Assembly: GCF_900143095.1 (NCBI RefSeq)
Contig: NZ_FRDA01000004.1
Location: 385,265 to 449,264, forward strand
Length of the DNA stretch: 64,000 nt
Direction of reading: 5' to 3'
Source: Pseudomonas asturiensis
Lineage (GTDB): Bacteria; Pseudomonadota; Gammaproteobacteria; Pseudomonadales; Pseudomonadaceae
This document shows positions 29,886 through 38,459 of this stretch, one piece after another. How positions within the stretch are numbered: position 1 is the first letter of the stretch; each line of letters opens with the position of its first letter. Both the position numbers and the translations under genes were made by a program. Under the pieces are notes generated by a model. It had not been told where the DNA came from. It was given only the letters and a program-made list of their open reading frames with translations, and searched no databases.

Positions 29886-30892
29886 CCCAGGCAGCCAGTG
29901 CATCTTCGCAGGGCGCGAAGGGCGAGAAAAAAAGCGATAAGTGGAAGTGGGCAAAACGGGCGTTCAACCTGTTTTTCTTCATCGCGGTGCCGGTACTGCT
30001 GTTTCTGCTGGTCAAGAATCTTGACTGGCAGGAGGTCAAGCAGGCGCTGCAGTCCTACAAACTCAGCACACTCCTGATGGCCGCGTTCGTGGCACTGCTC
30101 AGTTACCTGACCTATTGCGGGTTCGACGTCCTGGCCCGCTATTACACAGGGCACAAACTGTCGATTCAGCAGATCGTACCGGTGACGTTCGTCTGCTATG
30201 CCTTCAACCTCAACCTGAGTTCCTGGGTGGGCGGTATTGCGTTGCGCTACCGGCTGTATTCGAGGTTGGGGCTTGAGGTGTCGACCATCACACGCATTCT
30301 CAGCCTGAGCCTGATCACTAACTGGCTCGGCTACATGCTGCTGGCAGGCTTTGTGTTTTCGATGCGGTTTCTGTCGTTGCCCAAGGAGTGGTCGATTGGC
30401 ACCGACACGCTGCAACTGATCGGCTTCGGTCTGCTGGCTGTGTGTTTCGCCTACCTGCTGGCCTGTCGTTTTTCCAGGCGCCGCTCGTGGAAGATCCGCG
30501 ATCAGGAATTTAATCTGCCTTCGCTTAAACAGGCCCTGATGCAGGCCAGTCTCGGCGCGCTGAACTGGTCGTTGATGGCTGCGGTAATCTTCACGTTATT
30601 GCCGGAAAAGGCGTTTTACCCGGCGATTCTGGGTGTGTTGCTGATCAGCAGTATCGCGGGGGTCATTACCCATATTCCAGCGGGGCTTGGCGTACTCGAG
30701 ACGGTGTTCATCACGTTGCTGTCGCATCAGTTTTCCAAAGGCACTCTGCTCGCCGCACTGATCGGCTACCGTGCCATCTACTTCCTGCTGCCGCTGATGC
30801 TGGCGGTAGTGGTTTACCTGGTGCTTGAAAAACGCGCCAAAAAGATGAACGCGAAAAACCAGCAACGTATGGGTGATCAGGCCAAGTCTTGA
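29882..30892 (+). CDS. YbhN-type membrane protein (LPG synthetase transmembrane-domain family)
   Basis: Polytopic inner-membrane protein of 336 aa with about eight hydrophobic helices, homologous to the flippase-like part of lysyl-phosphatidylglycerol synthase but without the transferase domain. Motifs seen are NLNLSSWVGGIALRYRLYSRLGL and ITHIPAGLGVLETVF, both typical. The N terminus is charged and cytoplasmic and the C terminus is lysine-rich. It is the third gene of the overlapping operon with clsB. A role in phospholipid transport or balance is inferred. Confidence 0.88.
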   Translation: MTQAASASSQGAKGEKKSDKWKWAKRAFNLFFFIAVPVLLFLLVKNLDWQEVKQALQSYKLSTLLMAAFVALLSYLTYCGFDVLARYYTGHKLSIQQIVPVTFVCYAFNLNLSSWVGGIALRYRLYSRLGLEVSTITRILSLSLITNWLGYMLLAGFVFSMRFLSLPKEWSIGTDTLQLIGFGLLAVCFAYLLACRFSRRRSWKIRDQEFNLPSLKQALMQASLGALNWSLMAAVIFTLLPEKAFYPAILGVLLISSIAGVITHIPAGLGVLETVFITLLSHQFSKGTLLAALIGYRAIYFLLPLMLAVVVYLVLEKRAKKMNAKNQQRMGDQAKS

Positions 30893-30900
30893 GCCCGGCG

Positions 30901-30939
30901 GGGAAGTGCAGAGGCTGTGCTGACGAACTGCACTTTCCC
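30901..30939. terminator. Hairpin between convergent ybhN and iolR
   Basis: GGGAAGTGCAG pairs with CTGCACTTTCCC (one bulged base) across a 16-base loop, 8 bp after the ybhN stop and 16 bp before the end of iolR. It could end both transcripts. Confidence 0.55.
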
Positions 30940-30954
30940 GTGTCGTTTACCCGG

Positions 30955-31863
30955 TCAATCGTCGAAGCCGACCTGCTCGTGTATCTCGTCCACTTTCAGT
31001 TCCAGACGGTAAGCCACGGCGATGAACAGCGCCTGGCATAAACACAGGGTTGCACTGAGTGAGCGAAAGGCGAAGGAGCTGCCTTCATTGACCAGCAACA
31101 CCGAATGGGCGCGCTTGGCCAGTGGCGACAGGTTGCTGTCGGTGATGATCAGCGTCTTGGCCTGATGGTGCTGGGCGATACGCAGGCAATGCTGCGTTTC
31201 CTTGCCATACGGTGTGAAGCTGATGGCGATTACCAGATCGTTGGCCCGCACGCTGCGCATCTGTTCGCGGTAACTGCCGCCCAGTCCTGAAATCAGATGA
31301 ATACGCTTGTTGGTGTGCTGCAGGTTGTAGACCAGATAATCGGCGACTGCAAACGAACGGCGCACGCCCACCACATAGATGTTGTCGGCGTTGACCACAA
31401 GGTCCACGGCTTTTTCGAACTCCTCGTCATCCAGCTCCGAGCCCAGGCGTTCCAGCCCGGACAAGGTCGCATTCACGCACTCCCGGGCCAGGTCTGCACC
31501 GCTGGCCTTGTGCGACTTGTTGGCGATCATGCTGCGAATGCGCTGCTGATAGTTCTGCACCGGCGTGGTCTTGTGCGTATACGCCTCGCGAAACAGGGCC
31601 TGCATTTCACTGAAGCCGCTGAAGCCGAAACGTTGCGAGAAGCGCACGATGGCGGAGGGGTGCACTTCGCACTCCCGGGCGATATCGCTGATGCGGTCGA
31701 CCATGATCCGGTCGCTTTGCTGGCTCATGTAGCTGGCAATGCGCTTGAGCTGGCGGGGCAGGGTGTCGTATTCCTCAGTGATCAGCCGCAGCAATCCATC
31801 GGCACTGGTCGGTGGCATGTCGACGTTCGTGTCGGGCAGAGGCGGTTGATCGGGGCTGTTCAT
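30955..31863 (-). CDS. iolR: RpiR/MurR-family repressor of inositol genes
   Basis: Transcription regulator with an N-terminal RpiR helix-turn-helix (about residues 20-100; DRISDIARECEVHPSAIVRFSQRFGF cut here at its centre) and a C-terminal SIS sugar-phosphate-binding domain (about 140-270; YVVGVRRS, SFTPYGKET). It is divergent from the iol catabolic operon. Proteobacterial IolR of this family recognises GGAA-N6-TTCC, and two such palindromes occur here. ATG 31863 is chosen with AAGGA upstream; the frame extends 32 codons further without a ribosome site. The inducer is probably a phosphorylated inositol intermediate, by analogy. Confidence 0.88.
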   Translation of the reverse strand: MNSPDQPPLPDTNVDMPPTSADGLLRLITEEYDTLPRQLKRIASYMSQQSDRIMVDRISDIARECEVHPSAIVRFSQRFGFSGFSEMQALFREAYTHKTTPVQNYQQRIRSMIANKSHKASGADLARECVNATLSGLERLGSELDDEEFEKAVDLVVNADNIYVVGVRRSFAVADYLVYNLQHTNKRIHLISGLGGSYREQMRSVRANDLVIAISFTPYGKETQHCLRIAQHHQAKTLIITDSNLSPLAKRAHSVLLVNEGSSFAFRSLSATLCLCQALFIAVAYRLELKVDEIHEQVGFDD

Positions 31864-31996
31864 ATTCAATCCTTTTACTGTTTTCTTTTCAGGACACAGG
31901 GTGCTGATGTGCCCGGACAATAAGCGCTGCGTGTGGCGTGATCGCGAACTATATCGCACCTGTCAGCCCATTGTGCCAGCACTTGATGATGGGTAT

Positions 31997-32010
31997 GGAA
32001 AAAATATTCC
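31997..32010. promoter_or_regulatory. IolR operator candidate in the iolR-iolC gap
   Basis: GGAA-AAAATA-TTCC inside TGGAAAAAATATTCCA matches the GGAA-N6-TTCC consensus for RpiR-type IolR. It is 133 bp from the iolR start and 120 bp from the iolC start, in an AT-rich divergent promoter region. Confidence 0.7.
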
Positions 32011-32110
32011 ACATTAAAAAATTATAGAATAAATATTGATTGCTGCGCCGGGACGTTTTAGGCTGCATCACAAAGCAGTCGTGCGCCTGAAGCATGCACT
32101 GCAGGCTGAT

Positions 32111-32118
32111 AAAAATAA
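32111..32118 (+). promoter_or_regulatory. CA motif ahead of iolC
   Basis: AAAAATAA fits the AAnAAnAA target of the Hfq/Crc translational repressor and lies three bases before the AGGAG ribosome site of iolC. A-rich leaders can match by chance. Confidence 0.4.
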
Positions 32119-32129
32119 CAGGAGCCACC

Positions 32130-34067
32130 ATGGGCCAGACACGCTTTGCCTCCGGGCGTCCGTTGGATCTGATTTGCCTCGGACGACTGGGCGTCGACCT
32201 CTATGCGCAGCAGGTCGGCGCCCGGTTGGAAGATGTTTCGAGTTTTGCCAAATACCTGGGCGGATCGTCCGCAAACATAGCGTTCGGCACCGCCCGGCTC
32301 GGGCTGCGGTCGGCCATGCTCAGCCGCGTGGGCGACGACCACATGGGGCGGTTTCTGGTCGAATCGCTGGCTCGCGAAGGCTGCGACGTCAGCGCCATCA
32401 AGCGCGATCCCGAGCGCCTTACTGCCATGGTGCTGCTGGGTCTGAAGGATCGTGAAACATTTCCGCTGGTGTTCTACCGTGAAAATTGCGCCGACATGGC
32501 CCTGCGCGCCGAGGACATCAATGAGCAGCAGATTGCTTCCAGCAAGGCACTGCTCATCACCGGCACACACTTTTCCACCGATCAGGTGTTCAAGGCCAGC
32601 ATCCAGGCGCTCGACTACGCGGAAAAACACCAGGTGCATCGGGTACTCGATATCGATTACCGACCCGTGCTCTGGGGGCTGGCGAGCAAGGCCGACGGCG
32701 AAACACGTTTTGTCGCCGATCAGAACGTCAGCCAGCATGTCCAGCGCATCCTGCCGCGTTTCGACCTGATCGTCGGGACCGAAGAAGAGTTTCTGATTGC
32801 CGGCGGTGCAACCGATTTGCTCACTGCCTTGCGCACCGTGCGCGGGCTGACTGCCGCCACATTGGTGGTCAAGCTCGGTCCGCAAGGCTGCACGGTCATT
32901 CATGGTGCGATTCCTGCACGCCTCGAAGATGGCGCGATCTATCCCGGTGTGCGGGTTGAGGTCCTCAACGTGCTGGGGGCAGGTGATGCCTTTATGTCAG
33001 GGTTCCTCAGCGGCTGGCTCAAGGATGCGAGCGACGAGCGTTGCTGCCAGTTGGCCAACGCCTGCGGCGGGCTGGTGGTGTCCCGTCACGCCTGTGCCCC
33101 GGCCATGCCGACGCCCGCAGAACTGGAGTACCTGTTCAATAGCCCGGAACCGGTCACCCGGCCGGATCAGGATGTCGGCCTGCAACGTCTGCATCAGGTC
33201 AGCACCCCGCGCAGGCAGTGGCGGCAACTGTTCATTTTTGCCTTCGATCATCGCGGTCAACTGGTGGAACTCGCGCAGCAGGCCGGTCGGGACCTGAGCA
33301 GCATCGGCCAGCTCAAGCAGCTGTTCGTGCAGGCGGTGGAGCGGGTCGAGCATGATCTGCGCAGCCGTGGCATCGAGGGCGATGTGGGCTTGCTGGCCGA
33401 TCAACGGTTCGGACAGGATGCGCTCAACGCGGCTACCGGTCGCGGGTGGTGGGTGGCTCGTCCGGTGGAAGTTCAGGGTTCCAGGCCTCTGGCGTTCGAG
33501 CACGGCCGTTCGATTGGCAGCAACCTGATCAACTGGCCGCAGGAGCAGATCATCAAGTGCCTGGTGCAATACCACCCTGATGACGAGCCCATGCTGCGCC
33601 TTGAGCAGGAGGCGCAGATCAAGGCCCTTTATGATGCCTCGAAGGTCAGCGGGCATGAGCTGTTGCTGGAAATCATTCCGCCCAAAGACCATCCCTCGAC
33701 CTATCCCGACGTAATGCTGCGTGCGTTCAAGCGCCTGTACAACCTGGGCATCTATCCTGCCTGGTGGAAGATAGAAGCGCAGACCGCCGAGGTCTGGCAG
33801 CAACTGGACGCGTTGATTCAGGAGCGTGACCCGTATTGCCGTGGCGTTGTGTTGTTGGGGCTGAATGCGCCTGTCGAACATCTGGCTGAAGGGTTTGCCG
33901 CCGCGCGCCACAGTCGTACCTGTCAGGGATTCGCCGTCGGTCGGACGATCTTTCGCGAACCGAGCCGGGCCTGGATGGCCGGTGAGATCGACGATGCCAC
34001 GCTGGTTGCCAGAGTGCAGGGCACGTTCAACTGGCTGATCGAGTCCTGGCGCGAAAGCCGGGCGTGA
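32130..34067 (+). CDS. iolC: IolC 5-dehydro-2-deoxygluconokinase fused to a DUF2090 (IolJ-like) domain
   Basis: Inositol catabolism enzyme. The N-terminal PfkB kinase (about residues 1-330; LGRLGVDLYAQQ, and NVLGAGDAFMSGFLSGWL at about 283-300) phosphorylates 5-dehydro-2-deoxy-D-gluconate. The C-terminal DUF2090 domain (about 345-645; RQLFIFAFDHRGQ start) resembles class I sugar-phosphate aldolases and probably performs the IolJ aldol cleavage, since no separate iolJ is present. ATG 32130 has AGGAG upstream; the longer frame is rejected. Length 645 aa. First gene of the operon; the next gene begins 47 bp downstream. Confidence 0.93.
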   Translation: MGQTRFASGRPLDLICLGRLGVDLYAQQVGARLEDVSSFAKYLGGSSANIAFGTARLGLRSAMLSRVGDDHMGRFLVESLAREGCDVSAIKRDPERLTAMVLLGLKDRETFPLVFYRENCADMALRAEDINEQQIASSKALLITGTHFSTDQVFKASIQALDYAEKHQVHRVLDIDYRPVLWGLASKADGETRFVADQNVSQHVQRILPRFDLIVGTEEEFLIAGGATDLLTALRTVRGLTAATLVVKLGPQGCTVIHGAIPARLEDGAIYPGVRVEVLNVLGAGDAFMSGFLSGWLKDASDERCCQLANACGGLVVSRHACAPAMPTPAELEYLFNSPEPVTRPDQDVGLQRLHQVSTPRRQWRQLFIFAFDHRGQLVELAQQAGRDLSSIGQLKQLFVQAVERVEHDLRSRGIEGDVGLLADQRFGQDALNAATGRGWWVARPVEVQGSRPLAFEHGRSIGSNLINWPQEQIIKCLVQYHPDDEPMLRLEQEAQIKALYDASKVSGHELLLEIIPPKDHPSTYPDVMLRAFKRLYNLGIYPAWWKIEAQTAEVWQQLDALIQERDPYCRGVVLLGLNAPVEHLAEGFAAARHSRTCQGFAVGRTIFREPSRAWMAGEIDDATLVARVQGTFNWLIESWRESRA

Positions 34068-34114
34068 AGCCAATCGTCACTGACGCCGTGATCACTACAA
34101 AAAAAGGTCCAGCC

Positions 34115-35014
34115 ATGCCTGTTTCCGTACCCACTATCCGCATCGGCATCAACCCGATTTCCTGGAGCAACGACGACCTGCCTGCGCTGGGTGGCGAAAC
34201 CCCGCTCAGTACCGCGCTGAGCGAGGGCAAGGCCATCGGCTACGAAGGATTCGAGCTCAACGGCAAGTTTCCCAAGGACGCCAAGGGCGTCGGCGATGTC
34301 TTGCGCCCCTACGGCCTCGCATTGGTCTCCGGCTGGTATTCCAGTCGGCTGGCACGACGTTCGGTGGCCGAAGAGATCGAAGCCATTGCTTCTCACGTGC
34401 AACTGCTTGCCGAAAATGGCGCTTCGGTACTGGTGTACGGCGAAGTGGCCGATTCGATTCAGGGGCAGCGTGTTCCTCTGGTCGAACGACCGCGTTTTCA
34501 TACCGATGAGGCGTGGCGCGAATACGCCGACAAGCTCACTGAACTGGCCCGCTATACCCTGTCGCACGGCGTGCGTCTGGCGTATCACCACCACATGGGC
34601 GCATACATCGAGTCGCCACAGGACATCGATCGGCTGATGGCAATGACCGGCAGTGAGGTCGGGCTGCTGTTCGATTCGGGCCATTGCTACATGGGCGGTG
34701 GCGAGCCGCTGGAGGTGTTGAGCCGGCACATCGATCGGGTGTGTCATGTGCACTTCAAAGACGTGCGCAAGCCGGTCGTGCAACTGGCGCGCAACAACCT
34801 CTGGAGTTTTCCGGATTGCATCATCAACGGCACGTTCACGGTTCCGGGCGATGGTGATATTGATTTTTCGGCGCTGCTCAACGTGTTGTTGCAGGCCGAC
34901 TACACCGGCTGGCTGGTGGTCGAGGCCGAACAGGATCCAGCGGTAGCGCCGAGCTATGTCTACGCCAAAAAAGGCTATGACACGCTGCGCCAGTTGCTGG
35001 CCGATGCCCGATAA
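34115..35014 (+). CDS. iolE: Inosose dehydratase IolE
   Basis: TIM-barrel dehydratase that removes water from 2-keto-myo-inositol to give a cyclic trione. Motifs are GINPISWSNDDLP at the N terminus, LAYHHHMGAYIE and GLLFDSGHCYMGGG with metal-binding residues, and VCHVHFKDVR. Length is 299 aa. ATG 34115, preceded by AAAAAAAGG, is chosen over a GTG at 34064 that would overlap iolC by 4 bp, because the family N terminus begins here. It is the second catabolic gene; iolB follows after 13 bp. Confidence 0.93.
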   Translation: MPVSVPTIRIGINPISWSNDDLPALGGETPLSTALSEGKAIGYEGFELNGKFPKDAKGVGDVLRPYGLALVSGWYSSRLARRSVAEEIEAIASHVQLLAENGASVLVYGEVADSIQGQRVPLVERPRFHTDEAWREYADKLTELARYTLSHGVRLAYHHHMGAYIESPQDIDRLMAMTGSEVGLLFDSGHCYMGGGEPLEVLSRHIDRVCHVHFKDVRKPVVQLARNNLWSFPDCIINGTFTVPGDGDIDFSALLNVLLQADYTGWLVVEAEQDPAVAPSYVYAKKGYDTLRQLLADAR

Positions 35015-35027
35015 GGAGGACTGGACA

Positions 35028-35837
35028 ATGAATCTGTTGATCAAAAGCAACGCTCAGGGTCGAGACATCGTCGCGTTGCCAGAAGGCGCGCTCGAGTACG
35101 TGGGCTTTACTGCGTACCGCCTTGAAGCCGGGGAACGTTTGCCGCTGAATGCTGCAGACAATGAGCTGTGCGTGGTGCTGCTCACCGGCCACGCCAGCGT
35201 GAGTGGCGAGGCTCCGGGGCAGGGCGCTTTCAGTTGGGAAAACATTGGCGACCGACATTCGGTGTTCGAGGAGAAATCGCCATTCGCGGTCTATCTGCCG
35301 CCCAACAGTCAGGCGCATTTCACCGCGCTGGGGCCTGCTCATCTGGCGGTCTGCGCGGCCCCCGGCGACAGCACAAAGCGCGTCCCGGCCCGCCTGATCA
35401 CACCCGACAGCATGAAGCGCAGCGTGCGCGGCAAACATGCCAACACACGTTACGTGTGCGACATCCTGCCGGACACCGAAGCTGCGCACTCGCTGCTGGT
35501 GGTGGAGGTGCGTACGCCGTCGGGTCACTCCTCCAGCTACCCGCCGCACAAGCACGATCTGGACAATCTGCCCCACGAAAGCTTTCTCGAAGAAACCTAT
35601 TACCACCAGGTCAACCCGCCTCAGGGGTTCGTGTTCCAGCGCGTCTACACCGATGACCGCAGCATCGATCAGGCCATGGCCGTGGAAAACAGCGATCTGG
35701 TCGTCGTGCCCAAGGGCTATCACCCGGTCACCGTGCCTTATGGTTACGAGTCTTACTACCTCAACGTGATGGCCGGCCCGACCCGCGCGTGGCAGTTCCA
35801 TAACGATCCGCAGCACAGTTGGCTGCTGGAGCTTTAA
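35028..35837 (+). CDS. iolB: 5-deoxy-glucuronate isomerase IolB
   Basis: Double cupin-fold isomerase that converts 5-deoxy-glucuronate to 5-dehydro-2-deoxy-gluconate, the substrate of IolC. The metal-binding region includes SSYPPHKHDLDN and EETYYHQVNPPQGF. The 269-aa length is normal. The start has an ideal TAAGGAGG sequence that overlaps the iolE stop codon, so it is tightly coupled to iolE. The longer open frame upstream is part of iolE in another frame. Confidence 0.94.
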   Translation: MNLLIKSNAQGRDIVALPEGALEYVGFTAYRLEAGERLPLNAADNELCVVLLTGHASVSGEAPGQGAFSWENIGDRHSVFEEKSPFAVYLPPNSQAHFTALGPAHLAVCAAPGDSTKRVPARLITPDSMKRSVRGKHANTRYVCDILPDTEAAHSLLVVEVRTPSGHSSSYPPHKHDLDNLPHESFLEETYYHQVNPPQGFVFQRVYTDDRSIDQAMAVENSDLVVVPKGYHPVTVPYGYESYYLNVMAGPTRAWQFHNDPQHSWLLEL

Positions 35838-35864
35838 TTCCCCTTTTTAACTGGAGTCAGTCAG

Positions 35865-37367
35865 ATGAGCGAGTCACCGGTGATCGGCCACTACATCAAC
35901 GGGCAGTTGCACAACGGCGATGGCGAGCGCTACAGCGATGTCTTCAATCCGGCGCTGGGCAGTGTTCAAGCTCGCGTGGCACTGGCCAGCCTCAAGACCG
36001 TCGATGAAGCGGTTGCCTCAGCCAGGGCGGCCTTTCCGGCCTGGGCCGATCAATCGTCGCTGCGCCGTGCGCGGGTCATGTTCAAGTTCAAGGAATTGCT
36101 CGACCGCCATCATGACGAACTGGCGCAGATCATCTGCCGTGAGCACGGCAAGGTGTTGTCCGATGCACGCGGTGAAGTGGTGCGCGGCATTGAGATTGTC
36201 GAATTCGCCTGCGGTGCGCCAAGCCTGCTCAAGAGCGATTTCAGCGACAACATCGGCGGTGGCATCGACAACTGGAATCTGCGCCAGCCGCTGGGTGTCT
36301 GTGCCGGCGTCACGCCGTTCAACTTCCCGGTCATGGTGCCGCTGTGGATGATTCCCATGGCGCTGGTGACCGGCAATTGCTTCATCCTCAAGCCCTCAGA
36401 GCGCGATCCTTCCGCCAGCCTGTTGATGGCGCGCCTGTTGAAGGAAGCCGGACTGCCCGATGGCGTCTTTAGCGTCGTGCAGGGTGACAAGGTCGCTGTC
36501 GATGCATTGCTGCAACATCCTGATATCGAAGCCGTGTCCTTTGTCGGCTCGACGCCGATTGCCGAGTACATCCATCAGCAGGGCACCGCGCATGGCAAGC
36601 GTGTGCAGGCGCTGGGGGGGGCCAAGAACCACATGATCGTGATGCCCGATGCCGACCTGGATCAGGCGGCCGATGCGTTGATCGGTGCGGCTTTCGGTTC
36701 GGCCGGCGAGCGCTGCATGGCAATTTCCATCGCGGTGGTCGTAGGCGACGTCGGTCAGGCATTGATTGAAAAGCTGCTGCCGCGCATTGATCAGCTCAAG
36801 GTCGGCAACGGGATGGACGCCGACTCGGACATGGGGCCCTTGGTTACTGCCGTGCACAAGGCCAAAGTGGAAGGTTACATCGCCCAAGGCGTCGAGGAGG
36901 GCGCGAAGCTGATTGTCGATGGACGCCATTTCAAGGTGCCGGGTGCCGAGCAAGGCTTCTTCGTCGGTGCGACCCTGTTCGACAATGTCACGCCTGACAT
37001 GCAGATCTATAAGGAAGAGATTTTCGGTCCGGTGCTGGGCATCGTGCATGTGCCTGATTTTGCCAGTGCTGTCGAGCTGATCAATGCTCATGAGTTTGGC
37101 AACGGTGTGTCCTGCTTCACCAGTGACGGCGGGGTGGCACGCGCCTTTGCCCGCTCCATCAAGGTCGGCATGGTCGGTATCAACGTTCCGATCCCGGTAC
37201 CGATGGCCTGGCATTCGTTTGGTGGCTGGAAGCGTTCGCTGTTTGGCGATCACCATGCTTATGGCGAAGAAGGCCTGCGTTTTTACAGCCGCTACAAGAG
37301 CGTCATGCAACGCTGGCCGGACAGTATCGCCAAGGGTCCTGAATTCAGCATGCCGACCGCCAAATAA
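35865..37367 (+). CDS. iolA: Methylmalonate-semialdehyde dehydrogenase (CoA-acylating), IolA/MmsA
   Basis: Last enzyme of the inositol pathway; it oxidises malonic semialdehyde to acetyl-CoA, and also acts in valine and beta-alanine breakdown. Aldehyde dehydrogenase superfamily, 500 aa. The nucleophile is Cys284 in [12 protein letters not shown]. The NAD site motifs [18 protein letters not shown] and SFVGSTPI are present. Position within the iol operon makes IolA the best name, although a second mmsA may exist elsewhere. GGAG lies nine bases before ATG. Confidence 0.94.
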   Translation: MSESPVIGHYINGQLHNGDGERYSDVFNPALGSVQARVALASLKTVDEAVASARAAFPAWADQSSLRRARVMFKFKELLDRHHDELAQIICREHGKVLSDARGEVVRGIEIVEFACGAPSLLKSDFSDNIGGGIDNWNLRQPLGVCAGVTPFNFPVMVPLWMIPMALVTGNCFILKPSERDPSASLLMARLLKEAGLPDGVFSVVQGDKVAVDALLQHPDIEAVSFVGSTPIAEYIHQQGTAHGKRVQALGGAKNHMIVMPDADLDQAADALIGAAFGSAGERCMAISIAVVVGDVGQALIEKLLPRIDQLKVGNGMDADSDMGPLVTAVHKAKVEGYIAQGVEEGAKLIVDGRHFKVPGAEQGFFVGATLFDNVTPDMQIYKEEIFGPVLGIVHVPDFASAVELINAHEFGNGVSCFTSDGGVARAFARSIKVGMVGINVPIPVPMAWHSFGGWKRSLFGDHHAYGEEGLRFYSRYKSVMQRWPDSIAKGPEFSMPTAK

Positions 37368-37389
37368 CCTTTTTCATCGGGACATGGAG

Positions 37390-37400
37390 AATAAAAACAA
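37390..37400 (+). promoter_or_regulatory. CA motif between ribosome site and start of iolI
   Basis: AATAAAAACAA contains two overlapping AAnAAnAA matches and directly joins the GGAG sequence to the ATG at 37400. Hfq/Crc bound here would block initiation. Low-complexity sequence makes a chance match possible. Confidence 0.45.
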
Positions 37401-38227
37401 TGAGCCAAACCCTGCGTTTTGCCCTCAACCGAATGGTCGCACCGCGCCTGTCACTGGCTGATTTCCTGGACCTTGCCGTGAGCCTGGGAACGGATGCCAT
37501 CGAGATTCGCAACGACCTGAAAGGAATCGAGATCGAGGACGGTACGCCGCCGCAGGTGGTCCGCGAGCAGTGCGCTGCCAAAGGCGTGCGGGTTCTGTCG
37601 ATCAATGCGTTGTACCCGTTCGATGTCTGGAACGACGAGCGTTGTGCTCAGGCGACGAAGCTTTCCCAGTACGCCCGTGAGTGCGGGGCAGAAGGTCTGG
37701 TCCTGTGCCCGCTCAACGACCGCGAGGATTCACGCACAGCCGCCCAGCGCGCTGCTGCTTTGCGTACGGCGTTGAGCGCACTGGCACCGATCCTGCGTGA
37801 ACACGGTCTGCTGGGCTTCGTCGAACCGCTGGGTTTTGAGGAGTGCTCGTTGCGTCTCAAGCGTCAGGCGGTCGAGGCTATCAAAGGCGTCGGGGCTCTG
37901 GACGTGTTTCGTCTGGTTCACGACACCTTCCATCACCATCTGGCGGGCGAGGTCGAAGTGTTTCCTGAGCTGACCGGGCTGGTGCATATCTCCGGCGTCG
38001 AAGATGCAGAGGCACCGCTTAACAGCATCCGCGACGGGCACCGGGTGCTGGTGGGCGACGCTGACATTCTCGGCAACGCTGCTCAGATTGAGCGTCTGCT
38101 GGGTGGCGGTTATACCGGCTACCTGTCGTTCGAGCCGTTTGCCGAGAGCGTGCATGCGCTGGATGATATTTCGCAGGCCATGTCGGCGAGCATGGACCAC
38201 CTGTCCCGCGCCGTGGCGGCGGGATGA
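37400..38227 (+). CDS. iolI: Sugar-phosphate isomerase/epimerase-like TIM barrel, IolI-like
   Basis: AP-endonuclease-2 superfamily barrel of 275 aa. In iol operons this protein is IolI, which interconverts ketoinositols (2-keto-myo-inositol and 1-keto-D-chiro-inositol). Metal-site motifs seen are IEIRNDL, FVEPLGFEECS, LVHDTFHHHLAG and LVHISGV, with the closing YLSFEPFAE glutamate. It lies 32 bp after iolA. Exact substrate is inferred from context; a xylose-isomerase-like role in another inositol isomer is possible. Confidence 0.82.
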   Translation: MSQTLRFALNRMVAPRLSLADFLDLAVSLGTDAIEIRNDLKGIEIEDGTPPQVVREQCAAKGVRVLSINALYPFDVWNDERCAQATKLSQYARECGAEGLVLCPLNDREDSRTAAQRAAALRTALSALAPILREHGLLGFVEPLGFEECSLRLKRQAVEAIKGVGALDVFRLVHDTFHHHLAGEVEVFPELTGLVHISGVEDAEAPLNSIRDGHRVLVGDADILGNAAQIERLLGGGYTGYLSFEPFAESVHALDDISQAMSASMDHLSRAVAAG

Positions 38228-38322
38228 GATGGCGTTGGTTGACGTGCGGCGACATACAAACACTCGGCGTGGGTTGCCTGTTTATCGCTGACACAACGCG
38301 GTCTCGCAGCAGACAAGAAGTC

Positions 38323-38345
38323 GTGGGAGCGAGCTTGCTCGCGAA
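38323..38345. repeat. REP-type palindromic element
   Basis: GTGGGAGCGAGCTTGCTCGC followed by GAA is the common Pseudomonas REP sequence, with GCGAGC-TT-GCTCGC forming the stem. Such units are dispersed by RAYT transposases and are typically found once or in pairs between genes. This is the only copy I see in the window. Confidence 0.85.
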
Positions 38346-38438
38346 GTCTTGTGTTTTCTGCGCACAAGCTGCGTGCCAGAGACAAGGCCGAAACGCGCGG
38401 AGCCTGGCCTCAGCAGGGCTGACAACACCTTCCACCTC

Positions 38439-38450
38439 AAACAACAACAA
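38439..38450 (+). promoter_or_regulatory. CA motif at the iolD ribosome site
   Basis: AAACAACAACAA contains two overlapping AACAACAA units, the strongest form of the Hfq/Crc target. It abuts the AAGGTG ribosome site nine bases before the iolD ATG. Confidence 0.6.
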
Positions 38451-38459
38451 GGTGCGAGC

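Larger units (their letters stand above)
38228..38459. other. Gap inside the iol operon with REP element and leader of iolD
   Basis: A 232-bp interval, the largest within the catabolic cluster. It holds a single REP unit at 38323-38345 and the A-rich iolD leader. I see no promoter that I can support and no protein frame. The REP may separate mRNA stability of the two halves of the operon. Confidence 0.5.
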
